From assembly GCA_016287975.1 (NCBI GenBank), contig JAEEXV010000397.1, positions 1 to 9,209 of the forward strand: 9,209 nt of DNA, in the 5' to 3' direction. Positions 1 through 6,241 of the stretch are shown piece by piece. Each line of letters starts with the position of its first letter. The stretch's first letter is position 1. The position numbers and the translations under genes were made by a program. This DNA is from Lentisphaeria bacterium (GTDB lineage: Bacteria > Verrucomicrobiota > Lentisphaeria > Oligosphaerales > Oligosphaeraceae). Under the pieces are notes generated by a model. It saw only the letters and a list, made by a program, of their open reading frames with translations, searched no databases and was not told where the DNA came from.

Positions 1-1
1 G

Positions 2-649
2 TTCGGCAAGCACATGTGCACTGGCGGCCAGGGCGGCGCCGTCTTCACCAAGTGCGAGGACCTCTACTGGAAGATCCGCCGCGCCGCCGACCGCGGCAAG
101 CCCTTCAACCTGCCTGGCATGACCAACATCGCCCCCGCCATCAACTGCAACCTCGACGAGATCCACGCCGCCATCGGCCGCGCCCAGCTCAAGAAACTGC
201 CCAAGATCGTCGGCAACCGCCTCAAGAACATCGCCTACCTCCGCGCCAACGGCTTCAACGACCTCAAGGGCATCAGCATCCCGCAGGACGAACTCCCCGC
301 CGGGCACGAGACCTGCTGCTGGTGGTGGCGCCTGCGCTTCAACGCGAAGGCGATGAAGTGCACCCGCGAGGAATACGTCAAGGCCCTCCAGGCCGAAGGC
401 CTCAACATCGGCCCCAACTACTACGCCGCCCTCCCCTTCAAGATGGCCTGGGCCCAGAGCCGCGCCACCAAGTTCCCCTGGAACAACCCCTGCTACAAGG
501 GCGACATCTTCGCCAAATACCCCACCCCCAACTGCGACGCCGAAATGGACCGCGACATCCAGTTCTACTTCTTCGAATCCTACACCAAGAAGAACCTGGA
601 CCAGATCCTCAAGGCATTCCAGAAGGTCGACGCCGCCTACGCCAAGTAG
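2..649 (+). CDS. DegT/DnrJ/EryC1/StrS-family PLP aminotransferase, C-terminal part (5' cut by window)
   Basis: The reading frame is open from base 2 and ends at TAG 647-649, so about 215 residues are visible; the family is usually 370-400 residues long, so the N-terminal half lies outside the window. The first visible residues, FGKHMCTGGQGGAVFT, match the family's Schiff-base motif (the K-x(3-4)-GG-x-GG pattern). The lysine at bases 8-10 is the expected PLP-binding residue. The C-terminal small domain follows, with family-like stretches NCNLDEIHAAIGRAQLKKL, WWWRLRF and YKGDIFAKYPTPNCDAEM. Such enzymes transfer an amino group, usually from glutamate, to keto-sugars or cyclitols for cell-surface polysaccharide or secondary metabolite synthesis. 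The substrate cannot be read from this fragment. Codons are overwhelmingly C-ending, like the next three genes. The family call is secure; the specific reaction is unknown. Confidence 0.9.
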   Translation, partial: FGKHMCTGGQGGAVFTKCEDLYWKIRRAADRGKPFNLPGMTNIAPAINCNLDEIHAAIGRAQLKKLPKIVGNRLKNIAYLRANGFNDLKGISIPQDELPAGHETCCWWWRLRFNAKAMKCTREEYVKALQAEGLNIGPNYYAALPFKMAWAQSRATKFPWNNPCYKGDIFAKYPTPNCDAEMDRDIQFYFFESYTKKNLDQILKAFQKVDAAYAK

Positions 650-657
650 ACGGCAAT

Positions 658-905
658 CCGTCCTGCGCCAGCCCGTTTCCGGGCTGGTTTCGTGACTCGC
701 CGCGGCCACGCCGCCACGCATCTTCCTGCGTCGGCGGCGCAGGCCACTGGTTCGCCCCGCCCTGGCCGCGCCGCCACGCGCCGTCCTGTGCCAGCCCGTT
801 TTCGGGCTGGTTCCTTGACCCGCCCTGGCCACGCCGCCACGCGCCGTCCTGCGCCAGCCCGTTTTCGGGCTGGTTCCTTGTTTCCGTCCTGGCCGCGGGT
901 TGATT
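658..905. repeat. Tandem array of four ~63-bp units, each with a hairpin
   Basis: Units start at 658, 721, 781 and 844 (spacing 63, 60 and 63). Units 1, 3 and 4 begin CCGTCCTGYGCCAGCCCG and carry a perfect 8-bp stem, CCAGCCCG pairing with CGGGCTGG around a 4-base loop, at 668-687, 791-810 and 854-873. Each stem is followed by a pyrimidine-rich tail such as TTCCTTG. The first three units end with GGCCRCGCCGCCACGC (704-719, 764-779, 827-842); the last is truncated. Unit 2 has lost the common stem but has a different perfect one, CCTGCG (725-730) with CGCAGG (738-743). The array fills nearly the whole gap between the aminotransferase and the amidohydrolase. Role unknown: it could be reiterated terminators, a mobile palindromic repeat, or mRNA-stabilising hairpins. 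Confidence 0.85.
668..690 (+). terminator. Possible terminator hairpin after the aminotransferase gene
   Basis: An 8-bp GC-rich stem (668-675 with 680-687) with loop TTTC lies 18 bases past the stop codon and is followed by only three T residues. The stem would suit an intrinsic terminator but the T-tract is poor. Two further copies at 791-810 and 854-873 also have only broken T-runs. Termination is an inference; the hairpin itself is certain. Confidence 0.35.
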
Positions 906-924
906 TCCCGCCTGGAGACCTGCC

Positions 925-1821
925 ATGCTGAAAGAGAAGCTCTTCTATGATGTGCATGTGCACACCTCCCCGTACAGCCACTGCCCGAGGCCAGGCAGCA
1001 AGGACTGCTTTGCGAAGCCGGAGGAACTGCTGGCGGGCTATGATGAGATCGGCTGCTACAAGGCGGCGGTTCTCCCCGAGGTCTGCCCCGAGTGCGCCAT
1101 CATCCTGCAGAGCCCCGACGAAACCCTCGCCCTCTGCGAAAAATACGGCGGACGCTTCGTCCCCTTCTGCAACGCGGACCCCCGCATGCTCGCCAACGAC
1201 TGGCGCGCGGACTTCGTCCACTATCTCAAGTTCTACCGCGACCGCGGCTGCCGCGGCGTCGGCGAGGTCAGCGCCAACCTGCATTTCCTCGACCCGCTGA
1301 TGCAGAACCTCTTCGCGGCCGTGCAGGAGGTCGGGCTGCCGCTCACCTTCCACATCGCCGACCAGGTCGGCGGCACCTACGGCATCGTCGACGAGCCAGG
1401 CCTCCCCGAACTGGAGGAGACCCTGCGCCGCTTCCCGGACCTCAAGTTCTTCGGCCACTCCCAGTGCTTCTGGGCGGAGATCAGCGTCCTCGACACCCCC
1501 TCCGACCGCCTCGGCTATCCGACTGGCCCCGTCACCGAAGGACGCATTCCGCACCTGATGCGCAAATACCCGAACCTCTATGGCGACCTCTCCGCAGGCT
1601 CGGGCCGCAACGCCCTCGCCCGCGACCGCAAATACGCCGCCAGGTTCCTCACCGAATTCCAGGACCGACTGATGTTCGGCACCGACATCTGCCAGCCCTC
1701 CATGCCCACCCTCCGCCCCCTCGCAAATCTCCTCCTCGAAATGCGCGACCACGGCGAAATCTCCGAAACCGTATTCCGCAAGGTCGCCCGCGAAAACGCC
1801 ATCCGACTGCTCGGCGAGTAA
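925..1821 (+). CDS. Amidohydrolase family 2 (PF04909-like) metal-dependent hydrolase
   Basis: The 298-residue protein has the layout of the TIM-barrel amidohydrolase-2 superfamily, which hydrolyses or decarboxylates small cyclic or carboxylated substrates with a bound metal. Visible motifs are DVHVH (residues 9-13, strand-1 metal ligands), GVGE (111-114), FHI with H143, GHS with H178, FGTD with the catalytic-type D254, and a C-terminal ENAIRLLG typical of the family. Length is normal. No signal peptide or membrane segment is seen, so it is probably cytoplasmic. Start ATG 925 is supported by GGAGA at 914-918, six bases upstream. It leads an apparent three-gene run with a permease and an acetyltransferase, so a small-molecule uptake or processing role is possible. 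The substrate is unknown. It is cysteine-rich near the N-terminus (C20, C28, C44, C54, C57), which is slightly unusual. Confidence 0.88.
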   Translation: MLKEKLFYDVHVHTSPYSHCPRPGSKDCFAKPEELLAGYDEIGCYKAAVLPEVCPECAIILQSPDETLALCEKYGGRFVPFCNADPRMLANDWRADFVHYLKFYRDRGCRGVGEVSANLHFLDPLMQNLFAAVQEVGLPLTFHIADQVGGTYGIVDEPGLPELEETLRRFPDLKFFGHSQCFWAEISVLDTPSDRLGYPTGPVTEGRIPHLMRKYPNLYGDLSAGSGRNALARDRKYAARFLTEFQDRLMFGTDICQPSMPTLRPLANLLLEMRDHGEISETVFRKVARENAIRLLGE

Positions 1822-1827
1822 CCACCC

Positions 1828-2763
1828 ATGCCACTATTCCCCTTCCTGCTGATCTTCGTCTCGCTCTTCCTCCACGTCGGCTGGAACCTCCTCTCGAAAA
1901 AGGACAACCCGTCCCTCGGATTCTTCGTGCTGATGGACGGCTTCTCCTTCCTTCTCGCCCTGCCCTTCCTCCTCTTCTCGCACTTCCATTTCCGCGACCT
2001 GCCACCGCTCTTCTGGCTCTGCTTCGCGGGAAGCCTCCTCGGCGAATGCGGCTATATCATGTCCCTCGCACAGGGCTACCGCCGCGCCGACATCTCCCTC
2101 TTCTATCCCCTCGTCCGCGCCCTCCCCGTCGCACTCCTCGCCATCCTCGCACTTATCCCCTTCATGCGACGCGTGACGGGACGCCAGCTCAGCTGGTGGG
2201 CCGTCGCGGGTTGCTTCGTGATCACCGCGAGCTGCATCCTCATGAGCTGGCAGCCACGCCCCGCCGCCAACGCCCCCGCGACCGCCGCCGTCCGCCACGG
2301 CCTCGACTGGCGACTCTGGCTGTGGGTCGTCATCGGCGCCGTCGGCACCTGCCTCTACAGCGCCTGCGACTACGGCTGCACCAACGCCATCAAGCACCAG
2401 CTCCATCTCGCCCAGCTCCCCGCCGTCGACGGCTTCGGCTACCTCTGCATGATCGAACTCGGCATCGTCCTCACCAACATCTGCAACGTGGTGATGCTCC
2501 CTGGCGAACGCGCCGCCCTCGCCCAGCATCTGCGCCGCCCGTGGATCGCCCTCCTGGCAGGCTTCTTCAACGCCGCCTGCTACGGCCTCATCCTCCTCGC
2601 CATGCCGCGCGTCAAGAACGCCGCCCTCGTCTTCGCCTTCAGGCAACTCGGACTCCCGATCGGATTCATCGCGGGAATCCTCCTCTTCCACGAACGCTCC
2701 TCCTGGCCCAAGGTCGTCGGCCTCGTCGGCCTCCTCATCGGCCTCGCCCTCACCACGCTATAG
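1828..2763 (+). CDS. EamA/DMT-superfamily permease, about ten membrane helices
   Basis: The 311-residue protein is strongly hydrophobic with about ten predicted helices, roughly at residues 3-19, 33-50, 62-80, 86-112 (probably two short helices), 121-141, 163-183, 203-223, 239-258, 266-286 and 293-311. The N-terminal LHVGWNLLSKK resembles the start of DMT permeases, and FRQLGLPIGFIAGILLFHER (271-290) resembles the conserved penultimate helix and glutamate of the second EamA repeat. These are inner-membrane carriers exporting or importing metabolites; the substrate cannot be told. A hydrophilic loop near 141-160 separates the two EamA halves. ATG 1828 lies six bases after the amidohydrolase stop with no clear Shine-Dalgarno, suggesting translational coupling. 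The call to DMT is good; assignment to a subfamily is not possible by eye. Confidence 0.85.
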   Translation: MPLFPFLLIFVSLFLHVGWNLLSKKDNPSLGFFVLMDGFSFLLALPFLLFSHFHFRDLPPLFWLCFAGSLLGECGYIMSLAQGYRRADISLFYPLVRALPVALLAILALIPFMRRVTGRQLSWWAVAGCFVITASCILMSWQPRPAANAPATAAVRHGLDWRLWLWVVIGAVGTCLYSACDYGCTNAIKHQLHLAQLPAVDGFGYLCMIELGIVLTNICNVVMLPGERAALAQHLRRPWIALLAGFFNAACYGLILLAMPRVKNAALVFAFRQLGLPIGFIAGILLFHERSSWPKVVGLVGLLIGLALTTL

Positions 2764-2766
2764 ACC

Positions 2767-3243
2767 ATGTTCCGCCTTGCCACGACCGACGACGCGGAGA
2801 CCATCCTCGCGCTCTACCGCGCCCAGATCGGACGCCCTGGATGCCCCTGGACCGCCGAATATCCCAACCCCCAGACCGTCGCCGACGACATCGCCCGCCA
2901 TTGCCTGCACCTCCTCTGCGACGACGACACCGCCGCCCTCCTCGCCGCCGCCACCCTCCGCCCCTGGCCCGAACACGATTCCGCCGCCCCCTGGCGCCAC
3001 CGCCGCACCGCCGACCTCATGCGCATCTGCACCCGCCCAGACCACCAGCGCCGAGGCCTCGCCCGCGCCATGATGGCGCATCTGCGCCAGTGCCTCCGCG
3101 ACGACGGCCTCGAAGCCATGCGCATCCTCGTCGCCGACACCAACGCCCCCGCCCGCGCCCTCTACGACTCCCTCGGCGCACAATATCGCGGCGACCACTT
3201 CGCCTACGACATCCACTGGCTCTGCCTCGAATGGGAGGCGTGA
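2767..3243 (+). CDS. GNAT-family N-acetyltransferase
   Basis: The 158-residue protein fits a single GNAT fold. Acetyl-CoA motif A is visible as RICTRPDHQRRGLARAMM (86-103), with the pyrophosphate-binding Q94-RRGLA99 version of Q/RxxGxG/A. The later motif, D124 and N126 followed by ARALYDSLGAQY (129-140), is the usual motif B with the conserved tyrosine (Y133). The N-terminal RLATTDDAETILALY is also typical. It would transfer an acetyl group from acetyl-CoA to an amine of unknown identity, in the cytoplasm. ATG 2767 lies three bases after the permease stop, without a clear ribosome binding site, so it is probably translated with the upstream gene. Composition matches the left-hand genes, and it is the last gene before the compositional change. 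Confidence 0.88.
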   Translation: MFRLATTDDAETILALYRAQIGRPGCPWTAEYPNPQTVADDIARHCLHLLCDDDTAALLAAATLRPWPEHDSAAPWRHRRTADLMRICTRPDHQRRGLARAMMAHLRQCLRDDGLEAMRILVADTNAPARALYDSLGAQYRGDHFAYDIHWLCLEWEA

Positions 3244-3270
3244 GCATCCCTACGGCAGCGCCGCACGCCC

Positions 3271-3361
3271 GCGCAGGCTTGTTTTTTGAGGCAGCGGGAG
3301 GGCCGCGCTCCTGCGCGGCCGACCATCGCCCCCCCCACTGCGCGGGCTTGTTTTTTGAGGC
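3271..3361. repeat. Two direct copies of a 22-bp intergenic repeat flanking a GC hairpin
   Basis: Near-identical 22-base copies lie at 3271-3292 and 3340-3361, 69 bases apart. They share GGCTTGTTTTTTGAGGC and differ at one position (A/G) in the GCGC-R-GG start. Between them is a perfect 7-bp inverted repeat GGCCGCG/CGCGGCC at 3301-3320. The T6 run inside each copy sits just after a GC-rich stretch, so the copies could end transcription of the upstream operon, but I see no clean stem directly before the T-run. The pattern looks like a dispersed genomic repeat rather than part of a gene. Confidence 0.75.
3301..3320. terminator. GC hairpin after the GNAT operon, terminator role uncertain
   Basis: Perfect 7-bp stem GGCCGCG (3301-3307) with CGCGGCC (3314-3320) and a 6-base loop, 57 bases past the GNAT stop. 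There is no T-tract on either side, so it may be only part of the surrounding repeat element rather than an intrinsic terminator. Confidence 0.25.
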
Positions 3362-3408
3362 CGCGGCGTCCGCCTTGCATCCTTTTGATACGATGTCATC
3401 TCCGCCGA

Positions 3409-3449
3409 CTGCCAGGCCAACCGTGCTGCCAAGCCAACCACGCTGCCAG
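3409..3449. repeat. 17-bp tandem repeat, 2.4 copies, at the composition boundary
   Basis: Copy 1, CTGCCAGGCCAACCGTG (3409-3425), is followed directly by copy 2, CTGCCAAGCCAACCACG (3426-3442), and a partial third, CTGCCAG (3443-3449). The copies differ at three positions. The array ends exactly where the DNA becomes AT-richer. It could be iterons for a DNA-binding protein, slippage products, or a scar at the edge of an acquired block; nothing decides between these. Confidence 0.75.
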
Positions 3450-3571
3450 AATTGAAGCACAATTAGCGTTTTTAGCCTGTGCATTTAGAACAACAAGTGG
3501 CAAATGGCCTTCTGAACCTTTGAATATGAGCGTAATCTGATGGAAAAGAGTTCCGATAGACTTATATTATA

Positions 3572-3714
3572 GGAACGCTTGTTCCCCAAGATGGTCGGCA
3601 CCTGTCTCATAAATGCAGACACGCTGAAGCGTGTGGAAGAGGAGCGATCCTCGAAAAGATGCCGCGCATCTCTTTGGAGGCCGCATTTGAACCACATTCT
3701 TTGGCACATGACAG
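3572..3714. ncRNA. Candidate structured RNA: hairpin cluster with enclosing stems
   Basis: Four perfect hairpins lie within 100 bases: GGAAC-GCTT-GTTCC (3572-3585), ACACGC-TGAA-GCGTGT (3619-3634), GAGGA-GCGA-TCCTC (3639-3652, a GNRA-type loop) and AGATGC-CGC-GCATCT (3657-3671). The last three are separated by GGAA and GAAA. They are enclosed by AAATGC (3611-3616) pairing with GCATTT (3683-3688), giving a four-way junction, and more loosely by CTGTC (3602-3606) with GACAG (3710-3714). No protein-like frame spans this stretch. It is not a tRNA: the T-arm consensus and anticodon-type loop are absent. Strand and function are undetermined; GNRA and purine junctions read more naturally on the + strand. 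It could be a small RNA, a leader of the hsd operon, or coincidental inverted repeats. Confidence 0.3.
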
Positions 3715-3776
3715 CTCCAAGAGTGTGTTTAAGATCACTACCTACCATCTCGGGGAAGCGTATTAGGAATTAGGGC

Positions 3777-3806
3777 TTTGGAACAAATGTTTCCAAACTC
3801 TACAAA
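3777..3806 (+). promoter_or_regulatory. Candidate hsd operon promoter overlapped by a perfect inverted repeat
   Basis: TTGGAA (3778-3783) and TACAAA (3801-3806) are separated by exactly 17 bases; each matches the sigma-70 consensus at four of six positions. A perfect 7-bp inverted repeat, TTTGGAA (3777-3783) and TTCCAAA (3791-3797) with a 7-base spacer, covers the -35 box and half the spacer, where a dimeric repressor would block polymerase. The ATG of hsdR is 62 bases downstream of the -10 box. No regulator gene is visible in the window, so the binding protein is unknown. Confidence 0.4.
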
Positions 3807-3868
3807 CGGGAATCTCAAGAAGGGCGACCTTGAAATCATGACGACATAGCATAAGGCTGGAGACTGCG

Positions 3869-6238
3869 ATGGGCGATAACTGGATGTCAAAGAAGGATAT
3901 GACTGAGGAGGATATCAAGCTTCGGTTCATAACGCCCGCCATCACCAAGGCGCAATGGAGTTTCAGTGACATCACCATGGAGACCCAGGTGAAGTTCACC
4001 GACGGTAAAATCAGTCTCCAGGGAAACTTTCCACATCGGGAGCATCCCAAGAAAGCCGACTATCTTCTCTATCTGGGGCCTTGGAATCCCATAGCAGTCG
4101 TGGAGGCCAAGGACAACAATCATCTCTCCTCATACGGATTGCAGCAGGCCAAGGAATACGCGCAGATGCTGGACGTGCCGTTTGCCTACAGCTCCAACGG
4201 GGATTCCTTTGTGGAGTTCGACTTTTTGACGGGCGTGGAGCGAAACATCCCTATGGACGCCTTCCCCACAAAGGAGGAACTTATCGCCAGATACAAGGCA
4301 GGCGCAAATGGAGGGACTGGTCTGAGCGAAGCTGAAATCAAGGCCAGCGAGCAGCCATACTACACCAGTGCCAATACCTGGCCTCCTCGCTACTACCAGC
4401 GTGTGGCTGTCAATAGAACCATCGCGGCCATCGCCAGAGGCGAGCAGCGTCTTCTCCTTGCGATGGCCACGGGGACGGGCAAGACCTATACGGCGTTCCA
4501 AATCGTCTATCGTCTGCTGAAAAGCGGAACAAAGAAGAAGGTACTCTATCTGGCTGACCGCAACTTCCTCGTGGACACATCCATCCAGCAGGATTTCGCT
4601 CCGCTGGAGAAGTCCATCTACAAGGTCAACTACGCCACGGCTGATCCCGCCACCATAACCTCCCACGAGGTCTATTTTGCCCTCTATCAGCAACTGGCGG
4701 GTGAGAACGAGGACGAGCCGCACTACAAGGAGCTGTTCGCGCCCGATTTCTTCGACCTGGTGATTGTGGACGAGTGCCACCGCGGGTCCGCGAAGGCCGA
4801 CAGCACCTGGCGCACCATCCTTGAATACTTCTCCCCTGCAACCCAGATTGGCATGACCGCAACGCCGAAGGAAACGAAATACATATCGAACATCGACTAT
4901 TTCGGCAAGCCGCTTTACACATACAGCCTGCGGGACGGCATCGATGACGGCTTCCTTGCCCCGTTCCGCGTCATAAATGTGAAGACCAACATCGGTGACG
5001 GATGGCGGCCATATCTTGGACAGAAGGACATATTCGGCAACGTCATCGAGGACAGAATATACAACAACACCGACTATGACTACAACATCATTCTCCAGGA
5101 CCGTCATCGCGAGGTCGCTCGGGAAATCACCGAGTTTCTGAAGCACACTGACCGAATGGCCAAGACCATCGTTTTCTGCGCCACGGAGGATCATGCCGAA
5201 TACATGAGGCAGCAGCTGTGCCAGATGAACGCCGACATGTGCCGGCAACATCCCGACTACTGCGTTCGCATCACCGGCAGCGACACATACGGCAAGTCCA
5301 AATTGAGCTATTTCCTTTCGGTCGGCTCAAAGGTCCCCGTAATCGCCACGACCTCGCAGCTTCTGACCACAGGCGCGGACTGCAAGATGACGAAGCTGAT
5401 TGTCATCGACAAGGTAATCAGCTCGCTCATCGAGTTCAAGCAAATCATCGGACGCGGCACCCGCATCCGCGAGCAGGACGGCAAGACACATTTCACGGTG
5501 ATGGATTTCCGCAATGTCTCGCGCCTGTTCGCCGACCCGAACTGGGATGGCCCGATTGAGCAGGATCCGGGCTGGCCTCCGAAAGGCACGCCGCCAGAAC
5601 CTCCAGGGCCAGGACCTGAACCGCCAGGACCTGGACCAGAACCGCCGCCGCCCGAACCACCCCAGCAGAAGCCCGTCGTCGATGTGGACGGATGCCCCGT
5701 GAAGGTCATCGGCAAGGGGGTCGCCATCTACGACACCAACGGCAAGCTGCTCCGCCAGGAAGACATCATCGACTACACCAAGACGAACATACGCGGCGAG
5801 TTCGCCCATCTGCATATGTTCATCGAGCGTTGGAACGCGGCGGGAAAGAAGGAGAGCATCGTGCTTCTTCTTCGGCAGCACGGCATTGACCTTCAGAAGC
5901 TGAAGGATGACATGAAGATGCCCGATGTGGATGACTTCGACTTCATCTGCCACGTGGCATACGACCAGAAGCCGCTGACCCGGCGCGAGCGCGCGGAGAA
6001 TGTCCGCAAGACGGATTTCCTGAGCAAGTACGGGCCAGCCGCCCGCGAGGTGTTGGAGGCGTTGCTTGAAAGATACATGAACGCGGGCATCTACGACGTC
6101 GAGAACCCAAATGTGCTGTCTCTCTCTCCGTTCCTGCAGATGGGACGCCCGAATATAATCGCACAGCGCTTCGGTGGCCTTGACGGCTACCGAAGGGCGG
6201 TGGCTGAACTTGAGAATCTGCTCTACAAGGCGAGTTGA
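3869..6238 (+). CDS. hsdR: Type I restriction-modification translocase/endonuclease subunit R (type IB-like)
   Basis: The 789-residue protein is close to the roughly 800-residue HsdR of type IB systems (EcoAI/EcoEI) and shorter than the EcoKI type. The N-terminal PD-(D/E)xK nuclease has D64 in KKADYLLYL and E79-A-K81 in VVEAKDNN. The superfamily-2 motor follows: Walker A ATGTGKT (200-206), DECH (301-304), TATP (330-333) and QIIGRGTR (525-532). A proline-rich linker (575-600) joins it to an EcoEI-R-like C-terminal domain. It would pump DNA using ATP and cut it at a distance once docked on HsdM2HsdS. ATG 3869 is preceded by GGAGA at 3859-3863; M6 (3884) is a weaker alternative. The stop lies three bases before hsdM. 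All motifs are intact, so it is probably functional. Codon use is more mixed than in the upstream genes. Confidence 0.96.
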   Translation: MGDNWMSKKDMTEEDIKLRFITPAITKAQWSFSDITMETQVKFTDGKISLQGNFPHREHPKKADYLLYLGPWNPIAVVEAKDNNHLSSYGLQQAKEYAQMLDVPFAYSSNGDSFVEFDFLTGVERNIPMDAFPTKEELIARYKAGANGGTGLSEAEIKASEQPYYTSANTWPPRYYQRVAVNRTIAAIARGEQRLLLAMATGTGKTYTAFQIVYRLLKSGTKKKVLYLADRNFLVDTSIQQDFAPLEKSIYKVNYATADPATITSHEVYFALYQQLAGENEDEPHYKELFAPDFFDLVIVDECHRGSAKADSTWRTILEYFSPATQIGMTATPKETKYISNIDYFGKPLYTYSLRDGIDDGFLAPFRVINVKTNIGDGWRPYLGQKDIFGNVIEDRIYNNTDYDYNIILQDRHREVAREITEFLKHTDRMAKTIVFCATEDHAEYMRQQLCQMNADMCRQHPDYCVRITGSDTYGKSKLSYFLSVGSKVPVIATTSQLLTTGADCKMTKLIVIDKVISSLIEFKQIIGRGTRIREQDGKTHFTVMDFRNVSRLFADPNWDGPIEQDPGWPPKGTPPEPPGPGPEPPGPGPEPPPPEPPQQKPVVDVDGCPVKVIGKGVAIYDTNGKLLRQEDIIDYTKTNIRGEFAHLHMFIERWNAAGKKESIVLLLRQHGIDLQKLKDDMKMPDVDDFDFICHVAYDQKPLTRRERAENVRKTDFLSKYGPAAREVLEALLERYMNAGIYDVENPNVLSLSPFLQMGRPNIIAQRFGGLDGYRRAVAELENLLYKAS
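5591..5668 (+). repeat. Proline-rich linker with a 21-bp tandem repeat inside hsdR
   Basis: Codons 575-600 encode a Pro/Gly/Glu linker. Two perfect heptads EPPGPGP occupy 577-583 and 584-590 (bases 5597-5617 and 5618-5638) and are followed by degenerate EPPPP and EPPQQ units. The DNA copies differ mostly at third codon positions, so the amino-acid pattern is kept while the DNA has drifted. The linker lies between the motor's last motif and the C-terminal domain that docks onto the methylase. It is likely extended and unstructured. Confidence 0.85.
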
Positions 6239-6241
6239 CCC

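Larger units (their letters stand above)
3244..3868. other. Gene-free 625-base region between the GNAT gene and the restriction-modification operon
   Basis: No reading frame here has recognisable protein features. From 3244 to about 3449 the DNA is GC-rich and repeat-laden (separate entries). From about 3450 it becomes clearly AT-richer, with a minor inverted repeat AATTG/CAATT at 3450-3464. Bases 3465-3571 show nothing I can interpret. From 3572 to 3714 is a cluster of hairpins, and from 3777 to 3806 a promoter/operator candidate. A ribosome binding site for hsdR follows at 3859-3863. The composition step near 3430-3450 is a plausible junction between ancestral chromosome and an acquired block. 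Confidence 0.7.

Noticed and set aside
658..905. CRISPR array
   Set aside because: Repeat and spacer are not distinguishable: the whole 60-63 bp unit is repeated, there are no unique spacers, and no cas gene is nearby.
637..1752. Long antisense frame (371 codons) opposite the repeat array and amidohydrolase
   Set aside because: Antisense shadow of the GC-rich gene; no family motif, and its C-terminal end simply translates the tandem repeats.
1092..3455. A 787-codon open frame on the + strand across the amidohydrolase, permease and GNAT genes
   Set aside because: Its product is Arg/Pro/His-rich low-complexity sequence, as expected when strongly C-ending codons are read out of frame; it crosses three well-supported genes.
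3607..3694. tRNA gene, because of a cloverleaf-like arrangement followed by ACCA
   Set aside because: Stem lengths, missing seven-base anticodon loop and absent T-arm consensus do not fit a tRNA; the ACCA is one base out of place for a 7-bp acceptor stem.
3485..3748. 87-codon - strand frame in the same gap
   Set aside because: No recognisable family, no clear start signal, and it overlaps the same hairpins. A divergent regulator was considered, but no helix-turn-helix is apparent.
3579..3773. 64-codon + strand frame (TTG or internal ATG start) in the gap before hsdR
   Set aside because: No recognisable protein features and no ribosome binding site; it runs through the hairpin cluster, which explains the sequence better.
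4130..5251. Antisense 373-codon frame within hsdR
   Set aside because: It lies opposite clear helicase and nuclease motifs and has no motif of its own.
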